DNA of 52,076 nt from NCBI GenBank assembly GCA_945903635.1, contig CAMDOT010000014.1, positions 1 through 52,076 on the forward strand, in the 5' to 3' direction. This stretch comes from Rhizobium sp. Q54. Lineage in GTDB: Bacteria > Pseudomonadota > Alphaproteobacteria > Reyranellales > Reyranellaceae. The position numbers and the translations under genes were made by a program. The notes below the pieces were generated by a model. The model had not been told where the DNA came from, did no database searches, and saw nothing but the letters and a program-made list of their open reading frames with translations. Position 1 is the first letter of the stretch, and the number at the start of each line of letters is the position of its first letter. This document shows positions 26,079 to 35,413 of the stretch, in pieces.

Positions 26079-26903
26079 ATGCGCCATGGGCTTGTCTTCC
26101 TGTCACTGGTTGCTGCGGCGGTCACCGCGGCCGGGGTGGCCCACGCCGACCAGGAACTGCCGATCTTCGACGCGCACATGCACTACAGCCACGACGCCTG
26201 GACGGTGGTGCCGCCCAAGGAGGTCGTCGAGATCCTGAAGAAAGCGGGGGTCAAGCGCGCCATGGTGTCGAGCTCGAACAACGAGGGCACCAAGATGCTG
26301 CAGGACGTGGCGCCGGGCGTAATCGTGCCCGAACTGCGGCCTTACCGTTCACGCGGCGAACTCTCGACCTGGGCCAAGGACCCGACAGTGCTGCCGTTCC
26401 TCGAGGATCTGCTCGCCAAGCGCAAATACGTCGCCATCGGCGAGTTCCACATCTACGGCGCCGATGCCGACTTGCCCAACATGCGCGGCGTCGTCCAGCT
26501 CGCGAAGAAATACGGGCTGTTCCTGCATTCGCATTCGGATTCCGATGCCGTCACACGCCACTTCCAGCAGGATCCCGGTGCCAGGGTGCTGTGGGCGCAT
26601 TCAGGCTTCGAGCGGCCCGAGAAGGTGCGCGAGATGCTGCGCAAGTATCCCACGCTCTATTGCGACCTGGCGTTCCTCACCTCGCACGCGTCGAACGGCA
26701 AGGTCGCTCCGGGCTGGCGCGAGGCATTCCTGGAGTTTCCCGACCGGTTTGTGGTTGGCACCGATACCTTCACGCCGGAGCGCTGGCACTATGTGGTCGA
26801 GCACGCGCGCTGGTCGCGGCAGTGGCTGTCCGACCTGCCGCCGGATGTCGCGCGCAATATCGCCTACGAGAACGGCGACCGCCTGTTCGGCGGCGCCCAA
26901 TGA
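26079..26903 (+). CDS. Secreted amidohydrolase
   Basis: TIM-barrel metal-dependent hydrolase, 274 residues including a signal peptide (cleavage near VAHADQ). Metal ligands are visible as HMH in IFDAHMHYS, Glu in IGEFHIYG, His in FLHSHSDSD, His in LWAHSGF, and Asp in VGTDTFTP. This fits the amidohydrolase-2 group. Most amidohydrolases are cytoplasmic, so export is unusual. It is followed by a YtkA-like secreted protein (ATGA overlap) and a di-haem peroxidase-like protein, a possible periplasmic pathway. The substrate is unknown. Confidence 0.88.
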   Translation: MRHGLVFLSLVAAAVTAAGVAHADQELPIFDAHMHYSHDAWTVVPPKEVVEILKKAGVKRAMVSSSNNEGTKMLQDVAPGVIVPELRPYRSRGELSTWAKDPTVLPFLEDLLAKRKYVAIGEFHIYGADADLPNMRGVVQLAKKYGLFLHSHSDSDAVTRHFQQDPGARVLWAHSGFERPEKVREMLRKYPTLYCDLAFLTSHASNGKVAPGWREAFLEFPDRFVVGTDTFTPERWHYVVEHARWSRQWLSDLPPDVARNIAYENGDRLFGGAQ

Positions 26904-27301
26904 GATTGCTGGCGGCCCTGTTCGCGTTTTTCTTCGCGAACGCCGCATGGGCGGATTGTCCGCTCGATCTTGGCCGTGGCACCGGGCTGGTGATCTTCTC
27001 GGATCATTACATGATCGCCTTTCGCCCCGATCCATTGCGCATCGAGGTCGGTGAGCCCTTTGCGTTGTTGTTCAACGTCTGCACCAAGTCGGGCAGTGCC
27101 GGCGAGCTGGTCGCGGTCGATGCTCAGATGCCCGAACACAAACACACCATGAATTACCATCCCAGCATCGTGTCGAAAGGCGACGGGCGGTTCCGTGCCG
27201 AGGGCCTGGTCTTTCACATGGCTGGGCACTGGGAGATTTCCATCGATGTGCGCGCGGGCGAGGAAATAGAACGCCTGACGCACGACTATTATATCAAGTG
27301 A
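26900..27301 (+). CDS. Secreted YtkA/FixH-like protein
   Basis: Small periplasmic protein, 133 residues with a signal peptide (MRLLAALFAFFFANAAWA, mature start DCPLDL). The core has an immunoglobulin-like pattern, VDAQMPEHKHTMNYHPS and LVFHMAGHWEISIDV, matching the YtkA-like domain found in FixH and copper-chaperone-type proteins. The Met/His cluster may bind copper, which is only inferred. It sits between the amidohydrolase and the di-haem protein and starts in an ATGA overlap with the former, so all three are probably cotranscribed. Confidence 0.78.
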   Translation: MRLLAALFAFFFANAAWADCPLDLGRGTGLVIFSDHYMIAFRPDPLRIEVGEPFALLFNVCTKSGSAGELVAVDAQMPEHKHTMNYHPSIVSKGDGRFRAEGLVFHMAGHWEISIDVRAGEEIERLTHDYYIK

Positions 27302-27310
27302 GGCCAGGAC

Positions 27311-28483
27311 GTGAGGACAGCGCTTCTGGCGGCGGCGCTGTTGGCGGCGCTCGCCGCGCCGGCGGCTGCGCAAAGGCTGCTCGACTGGTCTGAAGCTGAG
27401 GTTGCACTTGTCGGCCAGCATGGGCCGTGGCCACTGCCGCCCGCACGCGATGCGTCGAACCGCATATCGGGTACGCCGGTTGGAATCGCGCTGGGCGAAC
27501 ATCTTTTCAACGACGCGCGGCTGTCCGGCGACGGCCTCATGAGCTGCGCCACTTGCCATCAGGCGGGGCGCGACTGGAGCGATGGTCGTGCCCGTGGAAG
27601 GGCACGCGTCGATCTCGATCGACGCACGCCCTCGCTGTGGAATGTCGGCTATCTCCACTGGTTCGGCTGGACCGGTGCAGGCGATTCGCTGTGGGCGCAG
27701 AGCATCCGGCCGATCCTCGATCCGCTCGAGATGGCGGGCAGCCGGGAACGTGCGTCCCGCCTGCTGCGCGAGGACAAGGATCTTGCCTGCGGCTACGAGC
27801 GCGCTTTCGGCACGAAGCCTGACGGCGACGATGAGCGGCTGCTGGTCGATGCGGCCAAAGCCCTGGCCGCCTTTCAGGCGACACTGGTCAGTCCGCGTAC
27901 GCGATTCGACGATTTCCGCGATGCCCTCGTGGCCGGCGATCGCGAGGCCGCGGCGCGCTACGGGTTGTCCGAGCAGCGCGGCCTGAAATTGTTCATCGGC
28001 GAGGGCAACTGCAACGCCTGCCACTTCGGGCCGCGCTTCACCAATGGCGAATTCGGCGACATCGGCATCGCGTTCTTCGTGCGTCCGGGCGAAGTGGACA
28101 GCGGACGACTGGGTGGGATCGCCACGTTAGCCGCCAGTCCGTTCAACCTGCTCGGCCGCTACAACGACGATCCTTCGGGGATCAGCGCGCGGCGCACTCG
28201 GCATGTCCGGCATCTGCACAGCAATTTCGGCGAGTTCCGGGTGCCGGGGTTGCGCCAGGTCGGCCGTTCGGCGGCCTACATGCACAACGGCGGCTTTGCC
28301 ACGCTGGAGGACGTCGTCCGGCATTATTCCGAGGTGAGCCCTGACCGCCTGCACAGCGACGGCACACCGCTGGTTCGCCCGCTCGGCCTGTCGGCCCAGC
28401 AGAGCACCGACCTGGTGGCCTTCCTGCGCTCGCTCGATGCCGACCCGCCGCCGCGTCCCGCGCCGTCGCCGCTTTGTCCCTAG
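27311..28483 (+). CDS. Di-haem cytochrome c peroxidase / MauG family protein
   Basis: Periplasmic di-haem protein of 390 residues starting at GTG with a signal peptide (cleavage near AAAQRL). Two haem-binding sites are present: CATCH (Cys79-His83) and CNACH (Cys234-His238). The C-terminal segment AAYMHNGGFATLEDVVRHY matches the conserved Met/His region of this family. Members include bacterial cytochrome c peroxidases, MauG-type protein-modifying oxidases and MbnH. The sequence alone does not separate these. Coexpression with a secreted amidohydrolase and a YtkA-like protein suggests maturation or oxidation of a periplasmic partner. Confidence 0.92.
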   Translation: MRTALLAAALLAALAAPAAAQRLLDWSEAEVALVGQHGPWPLPPARDASNRISGTPVGIALGEHLFNDARLSGDGLMSCATCHQAGRDWSDGRARGRARVDLDRRTPSLWNVGYLHWFGWTGAGDSLWAQSIRPILDPLEMAGSRERASRLLREDKDLACGYERAFGTKPDGDDERLLVDAAKALAAFQATLVSPRTRFDDFRDALVAGDREAAARYGLSEQRGLKLFIGEGNCNACHFGPRFTNGEFGDIGIAFFVRPGEVDSGRLGGIATLAASPFNLLGRYNDDPSGISARRTRHVRHLHSNFGEFRVPGLRQVGRSAAYMHNGGFATLEDVVRHYSEVSPDRLHSDGTPLVRPLGLSAQQSTDLVAFLRSLDADPPPRPAPSPLCP

Positions 28484-28502
28484 GTTGCCACGAGACTCCG
28501 CC

Positions 28503-28823
28503 TCAGGCTGCTTGCCCGCCGGGCAACACGGGTCGGAAGAACCGGCGATCCCAACTTTGTACGCAACCCGTCTCATCCATATAACGCACGGCCGCTTTCA
28601 CATCCTCGTCGTTCGCGGCAGCGATCCGATACGACTCGTAGTCGGCAAGGCTTGGAAAGCTGAAAAGCGCCAAGGCTGTATGGCTATGCCCCTCGCTCGG
28701 CAGAAAATAGCCGTGGTGAGTTCCCCCGAATTTCTCAACAAGCTTCATCCACATGTGTCCATACCGCTCGAACTCGGCGGTCTTCTTGGGATCAATTCGA
28801 TACTCAAGGAAACATGTGATCAT
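28503..28823 (-). CDS. NIPSNAP family protein
   Basis: Dimeric alpha+beta-barrel (ferredoxin-like) protein of 106 residues, beginning MITCFLEYRIDPKKTAEFERYGHMWMKL and including GYFLPSEGHSHTALALFSFPSLADYESYR. Its function in bacteria is not known; relatives are small-molecule enzymes or binding proteins. It converges on the di-haem peroxidase gene. A sampled line has about 55% GC, lower than its neighbours, a mild sign of transfer. Confidence 0.87.
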   Translation of the reverse strand: MITCFLEYRIDPKKTAEFERYGHMWMKLVEKFGGTHHGYFLPSEGHSHTALALFSFPSLADYESYRIAAANDEDVKAAVRYMDETGCVQSWDRRFFRPVLPGGQAA

Positions 28824-28892
28824 GAACGCTTTCTCCTGCGGTCCAATGGCTGGAACGTCATATTGGATAGCTCGGCGCGTGTGAATGCGCCC

Positions 28893-29369
28893 CTACCGCA
28901 GACGCGCGAGTGCCGATTCCAGGATCCAGGCCGCGGCGGCCGCGTCGACCCGCTCGGCACGCTTGGCGCGGCTCATGTCGTAGTCGTCGATCATGCCTCG
29001 GGTCACCGCGGCGGTGCTGAGTCGTTCATCCTGCATTACGATAGGCAGGGCCGCCAGCGCCGGCGGGCCGTGGGCGGCGATGTTGGCCGCGAACTGGCGG
29101 ACCGACTGGCAGCGCGGACCCTCGGTCCCGTCCATGTTGAGCGGCAGTCCGATCGCCAGAGCCCTGATCTCGTGCTTCTTCGCCAGATCGCCAAGGGCTG
29201 CGAGGTCGACCGCGAGCTTGCCGCGCCTGATCGTCGTGAGCGGCGTCGCCAGCATGCGCAAGGCATCGGAGGTGGCGATGCCGATGGTCTTGCTGCCGAT
29301 GTCGAGCGCCATCAGTCGCCCGTCGCGCACCAACAGGGCCTTCAAGTCCGGGAAGTCGACGATGGCCAT
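28893..29369 (-). CDS. ruvX: Holliday junction resolvase-like RuvX (YqgF)
   Basis: RNase H-fold nuclease of the YqgF family, 158 residues, needed for 16S rRNA 5' maturation in many bacteria and possibly for resolving junctions. The first catalytic Asp is in MALDIGSKTIGIATSD, the Glu in IVMQDERLST, and the last Asp in RVDAAAAAWIL. The start ATG shares one base with the stop of the hydrolase gene (TAATG). The frame continues upstream through the hydrolase gene, which is chance and not a fusion. In related genomes ruvX neighbours gatC and pyrB; both relations are stretched here. Confidence 0.93.
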   Translation of the reverse strand: MAIVDFPDLKALLVRDGRLMALDIGSKTIGIATSDALRMLATPLTTIRRGKLAVDLAALGDLAKKHEIRALAIGLPLNMDGTEGPRCQSVRQFAANIAAHGPPALAALPIVMQDERLSTAAVTRGMIDDYDMSRAKRAERVDAAAAAWILESALARLR

Positions 29370-30163
29370 TATCGTTGCTCCATCGCGGGTAGGTCGTCGA
29401 GCCAGGCGAACGCGTCGGTCGCGATCTGCTCCCAGCCTGGCTGGCCCGGCACCCAATGGCCCTGGCCGACGTATTCCCGATAGGTCGCCACGGACGCGAA
29501 CCGGGCGGCGGCGCGGCGCACGACGCCGGGCGGCGTGAGCTTGTCCTTTTCCGCCGCCATGAACAGCAGCGGCACGGTCACGTGCCGGGGATCGACCGTC
29601 GCTGCCTTGCCGCGATCGAGCCAGGGCAAGGCCATTTCGAACAGGGCGCGGCCCGAATCGTGCACGAATGCGGCATGCAGTTCCCTGGCCTCGTTCGGAT
29701 CGGTCGTGTTGAAGGTATGTGACAGTGCCTCGTCCAGCGTGGCGCGATGTGGCTTGTGCCACCAGCCCCAAGTCGTCTGTATACGCAGGAAGGCCAGCAG
29801 GTTGGACGGCCTCAGCGCCACGACGCTCGCCGGAGGCGCGGGCGTAAGCAGCACGCCGGCGCGCGCCAGCCCGCGGGCACAGAGCAGCAAGGCGATCAGC
29901 CCACCCATCGAGTGTCCGACGATGACGGGCTTCTCCGGAAGGGTGCGCAGGTGGGCCTCCAGGTCGGCGGCGTAGTCGAGCAGGCTGGTGGTGGCCAGCG
30001 CCGCAGGCGGCCCCTGTTCGGGAACATCGGGTGGGGGTGCATCGTGGTGACGCAAAGCAGGCGCCACGGTCTGCCAGCCGCGTGCCTCGGCAAAGGCGCG
30101 CCAGTTTCGCCACACGTCGGGGGTGCCCCACATGCCGTGAATGAAGACTGCCATGCCGGCCAT
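29369..30163 (-). CDS. Alpha/beta hydrolase
   Basis: Esterase or lipase-like serine hydrolase of 264 residues. An oxyanion HGMW motif (VFIHGMWGTPDVW) is followed by the nucleophile elbow GHSMGG (Ser85), an acidic residue in MAAEKDKLTPP and His in GQGHWVPG. No signal peptide is visible, so it is cytoplasmic. The substrate is unknown. Two start codons (30163 and 30154) are possible and neither has a good ribosome-binding site. It is coupled to ruvX by TAATG and divergent from the antiporter gene. Confidence 0.88.
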   Translation of the reverse strand: MAGMAVFIHGMWGTPDVWRNWRAFAEARGWQTVAPALRHHDAPPPDVPEQGPPAALATTSLLDYAADLEAHLRTLPEKPVIVGHSMGGLIALLLCARGLARAGVLLTPAPPASVVALRPSNLLAFLRIQTTWGWWHKPHRATLDEALSHTFNTTDPNEARELHAAFVHDSGRALFEMALPWLDRGKAATVDPRHVTVPLLFMAAEKDKLTPPGVVRRAAARFASVATYREYVGQGHWVPGQPGWEQIATDAFAWLDDLPAMEQR

Positions 30164-30227
30164 CGTCGAGGTTATAAAGCGGGAGCAGGTCCGGGTCGAC
30201 GGGCCGCGTCAGGAGCAAATTCGTCAA

Positions 30228-32747
30228 GTGGCTGACACCATCTATTCATTGCTGGCGATCGCGATGGTGCTGACCGTGGTCAGTCTGCTGGTACCGGTCG
30301 CCGAGCGTTTCCGCCTGCCGCATACCGTGTTGCTGGCCATCGCCGGCATGAGCATGGGCTTCCTCGGCTCGTGGATCATCTCCAGCGACGTCAAGTTCGG
30401 GGTGCTGGGCGACGCCTTCATCGGCCTCGACAAGCTCGAAGTCGGCACCGATGTCTTTCTGCCGCTGTTTCTGCCGCCTCTGCTGTTCACGGCAGGACTG
30501 ACGATCGACGTCCGCCGACTGATGGACGAGATTTCGGCCGTGCTGCTGCTGGCCATCGTGGCCGTCCTGGTGTGTATCGGCGCCGTGGCCGGCGTCGTCC
30601 ACCTGGCAACCGGGATCGACCTTACCGTCTGCCTCCTGCTGGGCGCCGTCGTGTCGACCACCGATCCGGCGGCGGTCATCGGCATTTTTCGCGATGTCGG
30701 CGCCCCGAAGCGGCTGTCGATCCTGGCGGAAGGCGAATCGCTGCTGAACGACGCCGTCGCCATTGCCGCTTTCGGCCTGTTCATGGGGATCCTGGTATCG
30801 CGCTCGCTCGGCGATCCCCTGACGGCTGAGATCGCCGGGGACCCGACCGGTGCGGTCGCGGTGTTCCTGCGCGAGTTCATGGGCGGTCTGCTGTTCGGCT
30901 TTGCCATGGCCCGCGGGGCAATGGTGATCCTGCCACGGCTCGGCGAATCGGACGCGGCGATCGCGTCGGTCACCGTCAGCCTCACCTATCTGAGCTTCGT
31001 GCTGGCCGATCGCTATCTTCACATCTCGGGCGTCGTGTCGGTGGTGATGGCGGCGCTCACGGTGGCGGCCTACGGCCCGACCCACCTGCATCCCCGGCAG
31101 TGGGCGGCCCTGCGCCAGCTCTGGGCGCAGCTCGAATTCTGGGCGAACTGCCTGATCTTCGTGCTGGCCTCGATGCTGGCGGCCGACGTGCTGCTGCGCA
31201 TGAGCTGGCTCTACGTCTGGGGTGTCGTGGCGGTGGCGCTCGGCGCGTTCGCGGCGCGTGCCCTGGTGGTGTTCGGCATGTTTCCGATCCTCGAGGCGAC
31301 CCGCTTGGTCCAGCCCGTCAACATTCGCTACAAGGCGATCCTCGTCTGGGGTGGCCTGCGCGGCGCGGTGACGATCGTGCTGGCCATGGTTGCGGCCGGC
31401 GACCAGCGCCTGCCCGAGGAAATCCGCGACTTCATCGCCATCTCGGCCGTGCTGTTCGTGCTGTTCACCCTGTTCGTGAATGCGACGACGCTCGGCCTGC
31501 TGATGCGCCTGCTCGGGCTCGACAAGCTCAGCCGGTTGGAGATCGCACTACGTGATCGAGTGCTGGCACTGTCGCGAATCAATGTCGCCCACCACCTCCA
31601 GCAGATCATGCGCACGCACAACGAACGGGTCGACGGCATCGCTGCCGATCCGGCATCGGCGGGCGGCGATGAGATCGAAGCGGTGCCCGACGAACTGGCG
31701 CTCGACATCGGTGAGCGTCTGACGATCGGCCTGGTCACGCTGTCGACCCGCGAGAAGGAACTCTACCTCGACCTGTTCGAGCAGCAGATCCTGTCACGAC
31801 GCATGGTGGCGGTGTTGGCGGCAAGGGCTGATCGCCTGATCGACACCGTCCGCGATCATGGCGAGGCGGGCTACGAGCAATGGCTCGAGAAGATCCAGCG
31901 GCCCGGCACCGGCTTCCGGCTGGCGCTCTGGCTGCACCGCCGGTTCGATATCGAAGGGCCGCTGATCGAGCAGGTCGCGGATCGGTTCGAGATCCTGATG
32001 GTGTCGCAAAGCGTGCTTGCGGAACTGGCGGCCTTCAACATCAGCTCGGTCGCCGATCTGCTCGGCGCCGATGCCGAGACGCGATTGGCGGCGGTGATCG
32101 CAAAGCGCCAGGCAGCGGTCGACAGCGCGCTGAAGGCGCTTTCCCTGCAATACCCGGGTTACGCCGAGTCGGTTCAGGCCCGGCAGCTCGAGCGTGCCGG
32201 CATTCGTTTCGAGTCGATGGAATATTCGCGGCGACTGCGTGAGGGCATCATCAATCGCGAGGTCTACAACGACCTGCGCCTCGACCTGGGCAAACGCCGC
32301 AATATCCTAACGCGACGTCCGCCGCTCGATCTCGGCCTGGAACTGGCCGGCATGATCGCCCGCGTGCCGATCTTCGTGTCGCTGGACCACAAGGCTGTCA
32401 CCGACGTCGGCAAACGCTTGCGTGCCCAGGTCGTGCTGCCGGGGGAGAAGATCGTGGCCAAGGGCGGGCCGCCCGACGCGATGTACTTCATCGCCGCGGG
32501 CAGCGTCACGGTCCAGATCCCAGGTCATCCGATCCCGCTGAAGGAAGGGGATTTCTTCGGCGAGATGGGCTTGCTCGGTTCCCAGCCGCGCAGTGCCGAC
32601 GTCATCGCCGACGGCTACTGCCACCTCCTGGTGCTCCATAAAAAGGACTTCAACGAACTGCTGGGGCATCGGCCCGAGGTCCGCGCCGAGATCGAGGCGG
32701 TCGCAGCACGCCGGTTCGCCGACAACCAGAGCAAGGCCGCCTCCTAG
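30228..32747 (+). CDS. CPA1-type Na+/H+ antiporter with C-terminal cyclic-nucleotide-binding domain
   Basis: Inner-membrane monovalent cation/proton antiporter (NhaP/NHE-like) followed by a long cytoplasmic tail. The first half has about 12 hydrophobic helices with the CPA1 motifs STTDPAAVIGIF, EGESLLNDAVAI and WGGLRGAVTI. A helical linker precedes a CRP-like domain in the last 120 residues (GGPPDAMYFIAAGSVTVQIP, FFGEMGLLGSQPRSADVIA) with the Gly-Glu and Arg pattern of the phosphate-binding cassette. I chose the GTG at 30228 (839 residues); in-frame ATGs at 30141 or 30153 would overlap the divergent hydrolase gene. Regulation of transport by cAMP or cGMP is inferred. Confidence 0.9.
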   Translation: MADTIYSLLAIAMVLTVVSLLVPVAERFRLPHTVLLAIAGMSMGFLGSWIISSDVKFGVLGDAFIGLDKLEVGTDVFLPLFLPPLLFTAGLTIDVRRLMDEISAVLLLAIVAVLVCIGAVAGVVHLATGIDLTVCLLLGAVVSTTDPAAVIGIFRDVGAPKRLSILAEGESLLNDAVAIAAFGLFMGILVSRSLGDPLTAEIAGDPTGAVAVFLREFMGGLLFGFAMARGAMVILPRLGESDAAIASVTVSLTYLSFVLADRYLHISGVVSVVMAALTVAAYGPTHLHPRQWAALRQLWAQLEFWANCLIFVLASMLAADVLLRMSWLYVWGVVAVALGAFAARALVVFGMFPILEATRLVQPVNIRYKAILVWGGLRGAVTIVLAMVAAGDQRLPEEIRDFIAISAVLFVLFTLFVNATTLGLLMRLLGLDKLSRLEIALRDRVLALSRINVAHHLQQIMRTHNERVDGIAADPASAGGDEIEAVPDELALDIGERLTIGLVTLSTREKELYLDLFEQQILSRRMVAVLAARADRLIDTVRDHGEAGYEQWLEKIQRPGTGFRLALWLHRRFDIEGPLIEQVADRFEILMVSQSVLAELAAFNISSVADLLGADAETRLAAVIAKRQAAVDSALKALSLQYPGYAESVQARQLERAGIRFESMEYSRRLREGIINREVYNDLRLDLGKRRNILTRRPPLDLGLELAGMIARVPIFVSLDHKAVTDVGKRLRAQVVLPGEKIVAKGGPPDAMYFIAAGSVTVQIPGHPIPLKEGDFFGEMGLLGSQPRSADVIADGYCHLLVLHKKDFNELLGHRPEVRAEIEAVAARRFADNQSKAAS

Positions 32748-32777
32748 ACGCCGCCCTACTCGGTTGCCCCTGATTGG

Positions 32778-32807
32778 TTGCCCTGGTTGGTTGATCGGGC
32801 AGGGCAA
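32778..32807. repeat. Inverted repeat upstream of gatC
   Basis: TTGCCCTG and CAGGGCAA are perfect 8-base arms with a 14-base loop, set within short GGTTGCC direct repeats between the antiporter stop and gatC. No T-run follows. It may be a weak terminator for the antiporter or a leader element for gatCA. Confidence 0.35.
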
Positions 32808-32851
32808 AACGGCTACCAACCGCGCCCAATACGGGCTTTGGAGACAACGGA

Positions 32852-33169
32852 ATGGCGCTCGACAAGGACACCGTGGCACGCATCGCGCGGCTTGCCCGTC
32901 TGAAGGTCCCGGACGAGGACCTGGCACCGCTGGCCGGCGAGCTGTCGGGCATTTTCGCCTGGATCGAGCAGTTGAACGAGGTCGACACAAGGGACGTCGA
33001 GCCGCTGTCGAGCGTGTCAGACGTGACCCTGCCGATGCGCGCCGACAAGGTGACCGACGGCGGCATGGCCGCCAAGGTGCTGGCCAATGCACCGGGCGGC
33101 GCCGTTTATATCGACTCGTCGGACAAGAATGCCGGCGGCTTCTTCACCGTTCCCAAGGTGGTGGAGTAG
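32852..33169 (+). CDS. gatC: Asp/Glu-tRNA amidotransferase subunit C
   Basis: Small structural subunit (105 residues) of the GatCAB complex, which amidates mischarged Glu-tRNA(Gln) or Asp-tRNA(Asn). The sequence MALDKDTVARIARLARLKV and LAGELSGIFAWIEQLNEVDT match the family throughout, and the C-terminal DKNAGGFFTVPKVVE is characteristic. A GGAGA ribosome-binding site precedes the ATG. gatA follows after 3 bases. Confidence 0.96.
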   Translation: MALDKDTVARIARLARLKVPDEDLAPLAGELSGIFAWIEQLNEVDTRDVEPLSSVSDVTLPMRADKVTDGGMAAKVLANAPGGAVYIDSSDKNAGGFFTVPKVVE

Positions 33170-33172
33170 GCC

Positions 33173-34645
<1,473 letters not shown>

Positions 34646-34706
34646 ACCCTAGAACTCCCTCCGGCGGATTCTTGCGTAATTTGTGCAGACGGGGGACAGT
34701 CAGACC

Positions 34707-35321
34707 ATGTCACTCGAACTTTACGCCGCGTATCTGCTGGCCTGCCTGTTTATCGTCATCGTGCCGGGCCCGACGGTGACGTTGATCATCGCCAACAGCC
34801 TGCGGCACGGCACGCGCGCCGGGCTGCTCAACGCCGCCGGCACGCAGTTCGGCCTCGCCGTCATGATCGGTATCGTGGGTATCGGCCTCACCTCGATCAT
34901 GGAGGCGATGGGCCACTGGTTCGACTGGTTACGCCTCGCCGGTGCGGCCTATCTGGTCTGGATGGGCTGGCAGATGATCCGCTCGACGGGCGCCGGATCG
35001 GCCGAGGCGGCGCCGCGGCCGCCGCGCGGCGGCTTCCTGGCGCAGGGCGCGCTGGTGGCGCTCAGCAATCCCAAGACGCTGGTGTTCTTCGGCGCGTTCT
35101 TTCCGCAGTTCATCGATCCCGCCCGCGATCAGGGACCGCAAATCGCCATCATGGGCGTCACGGCCATGCTCTTCGCGGCGGTTTCCGACAGTGCCTATGC
35201 CATCGCCTCGGGTCGTGCCGGCCGGGCGATCTCGGCCTCGCGCGTGCGGCTCCTGTCGCGGGTGAGCGGCGGGTTCCTGATCGGCGGCGGACTGTGGCTC
35301 GCCTTCTCGCGCTCGCGCTGA
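34707..35321 (+). CDS. LysE family amino-acid exporter
   Basis: Six-helix inner-membrane exporter of the LysE/RhtB family, 204 residues. The N-terminal signature LFIVIVPGPTVTLIIANSLRHGTRAGLLNAAGTQFG is clear, as is ALSNPKTLVFFGAFFPQFID. Substrates in the family are amino acids or their analogues; specificity is not visible. The start ATG follows a GGGGGA sequence. It lies directly before a D-aminoacylase gene on the same strand, and could export a product of it. Confidence 0.92.
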   Translation: MSLELYAAYLLACLFIVIVPGPTVTLIIANSLRHGTRAGLLNAAGTQFGLAVMIGIVGIGLTSIMEAMGHWFDWLRLAGAAYLVWMGWQMIRSTGAGSAEAAPRPPRGGFLAQGALVALSNPKTLVFFGAFFPQFIDPARDQGPQIAIMGVTAMLFAAVSDSAYAIASGRAGRAISASRVRLLSRVSGGFLIGGGLWLAFSRSR

Positions 35322-35413
35322 CCATCTCGTCCAGCGAGCCGCATCGCGAACGGCAGCAGCTAACGAAGCTTCGGCGATTGCGGTAAACTTCCGGCAACCC
35401 GGGAGAAACGAGC

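Noticed and set aside
28893..30227. Hydrolase-RuvX fusion protein
   Set aside because: The upstream half is a shifted reading of the alpha/beta hydrolase; RuvX starts at the TAATG overlap.
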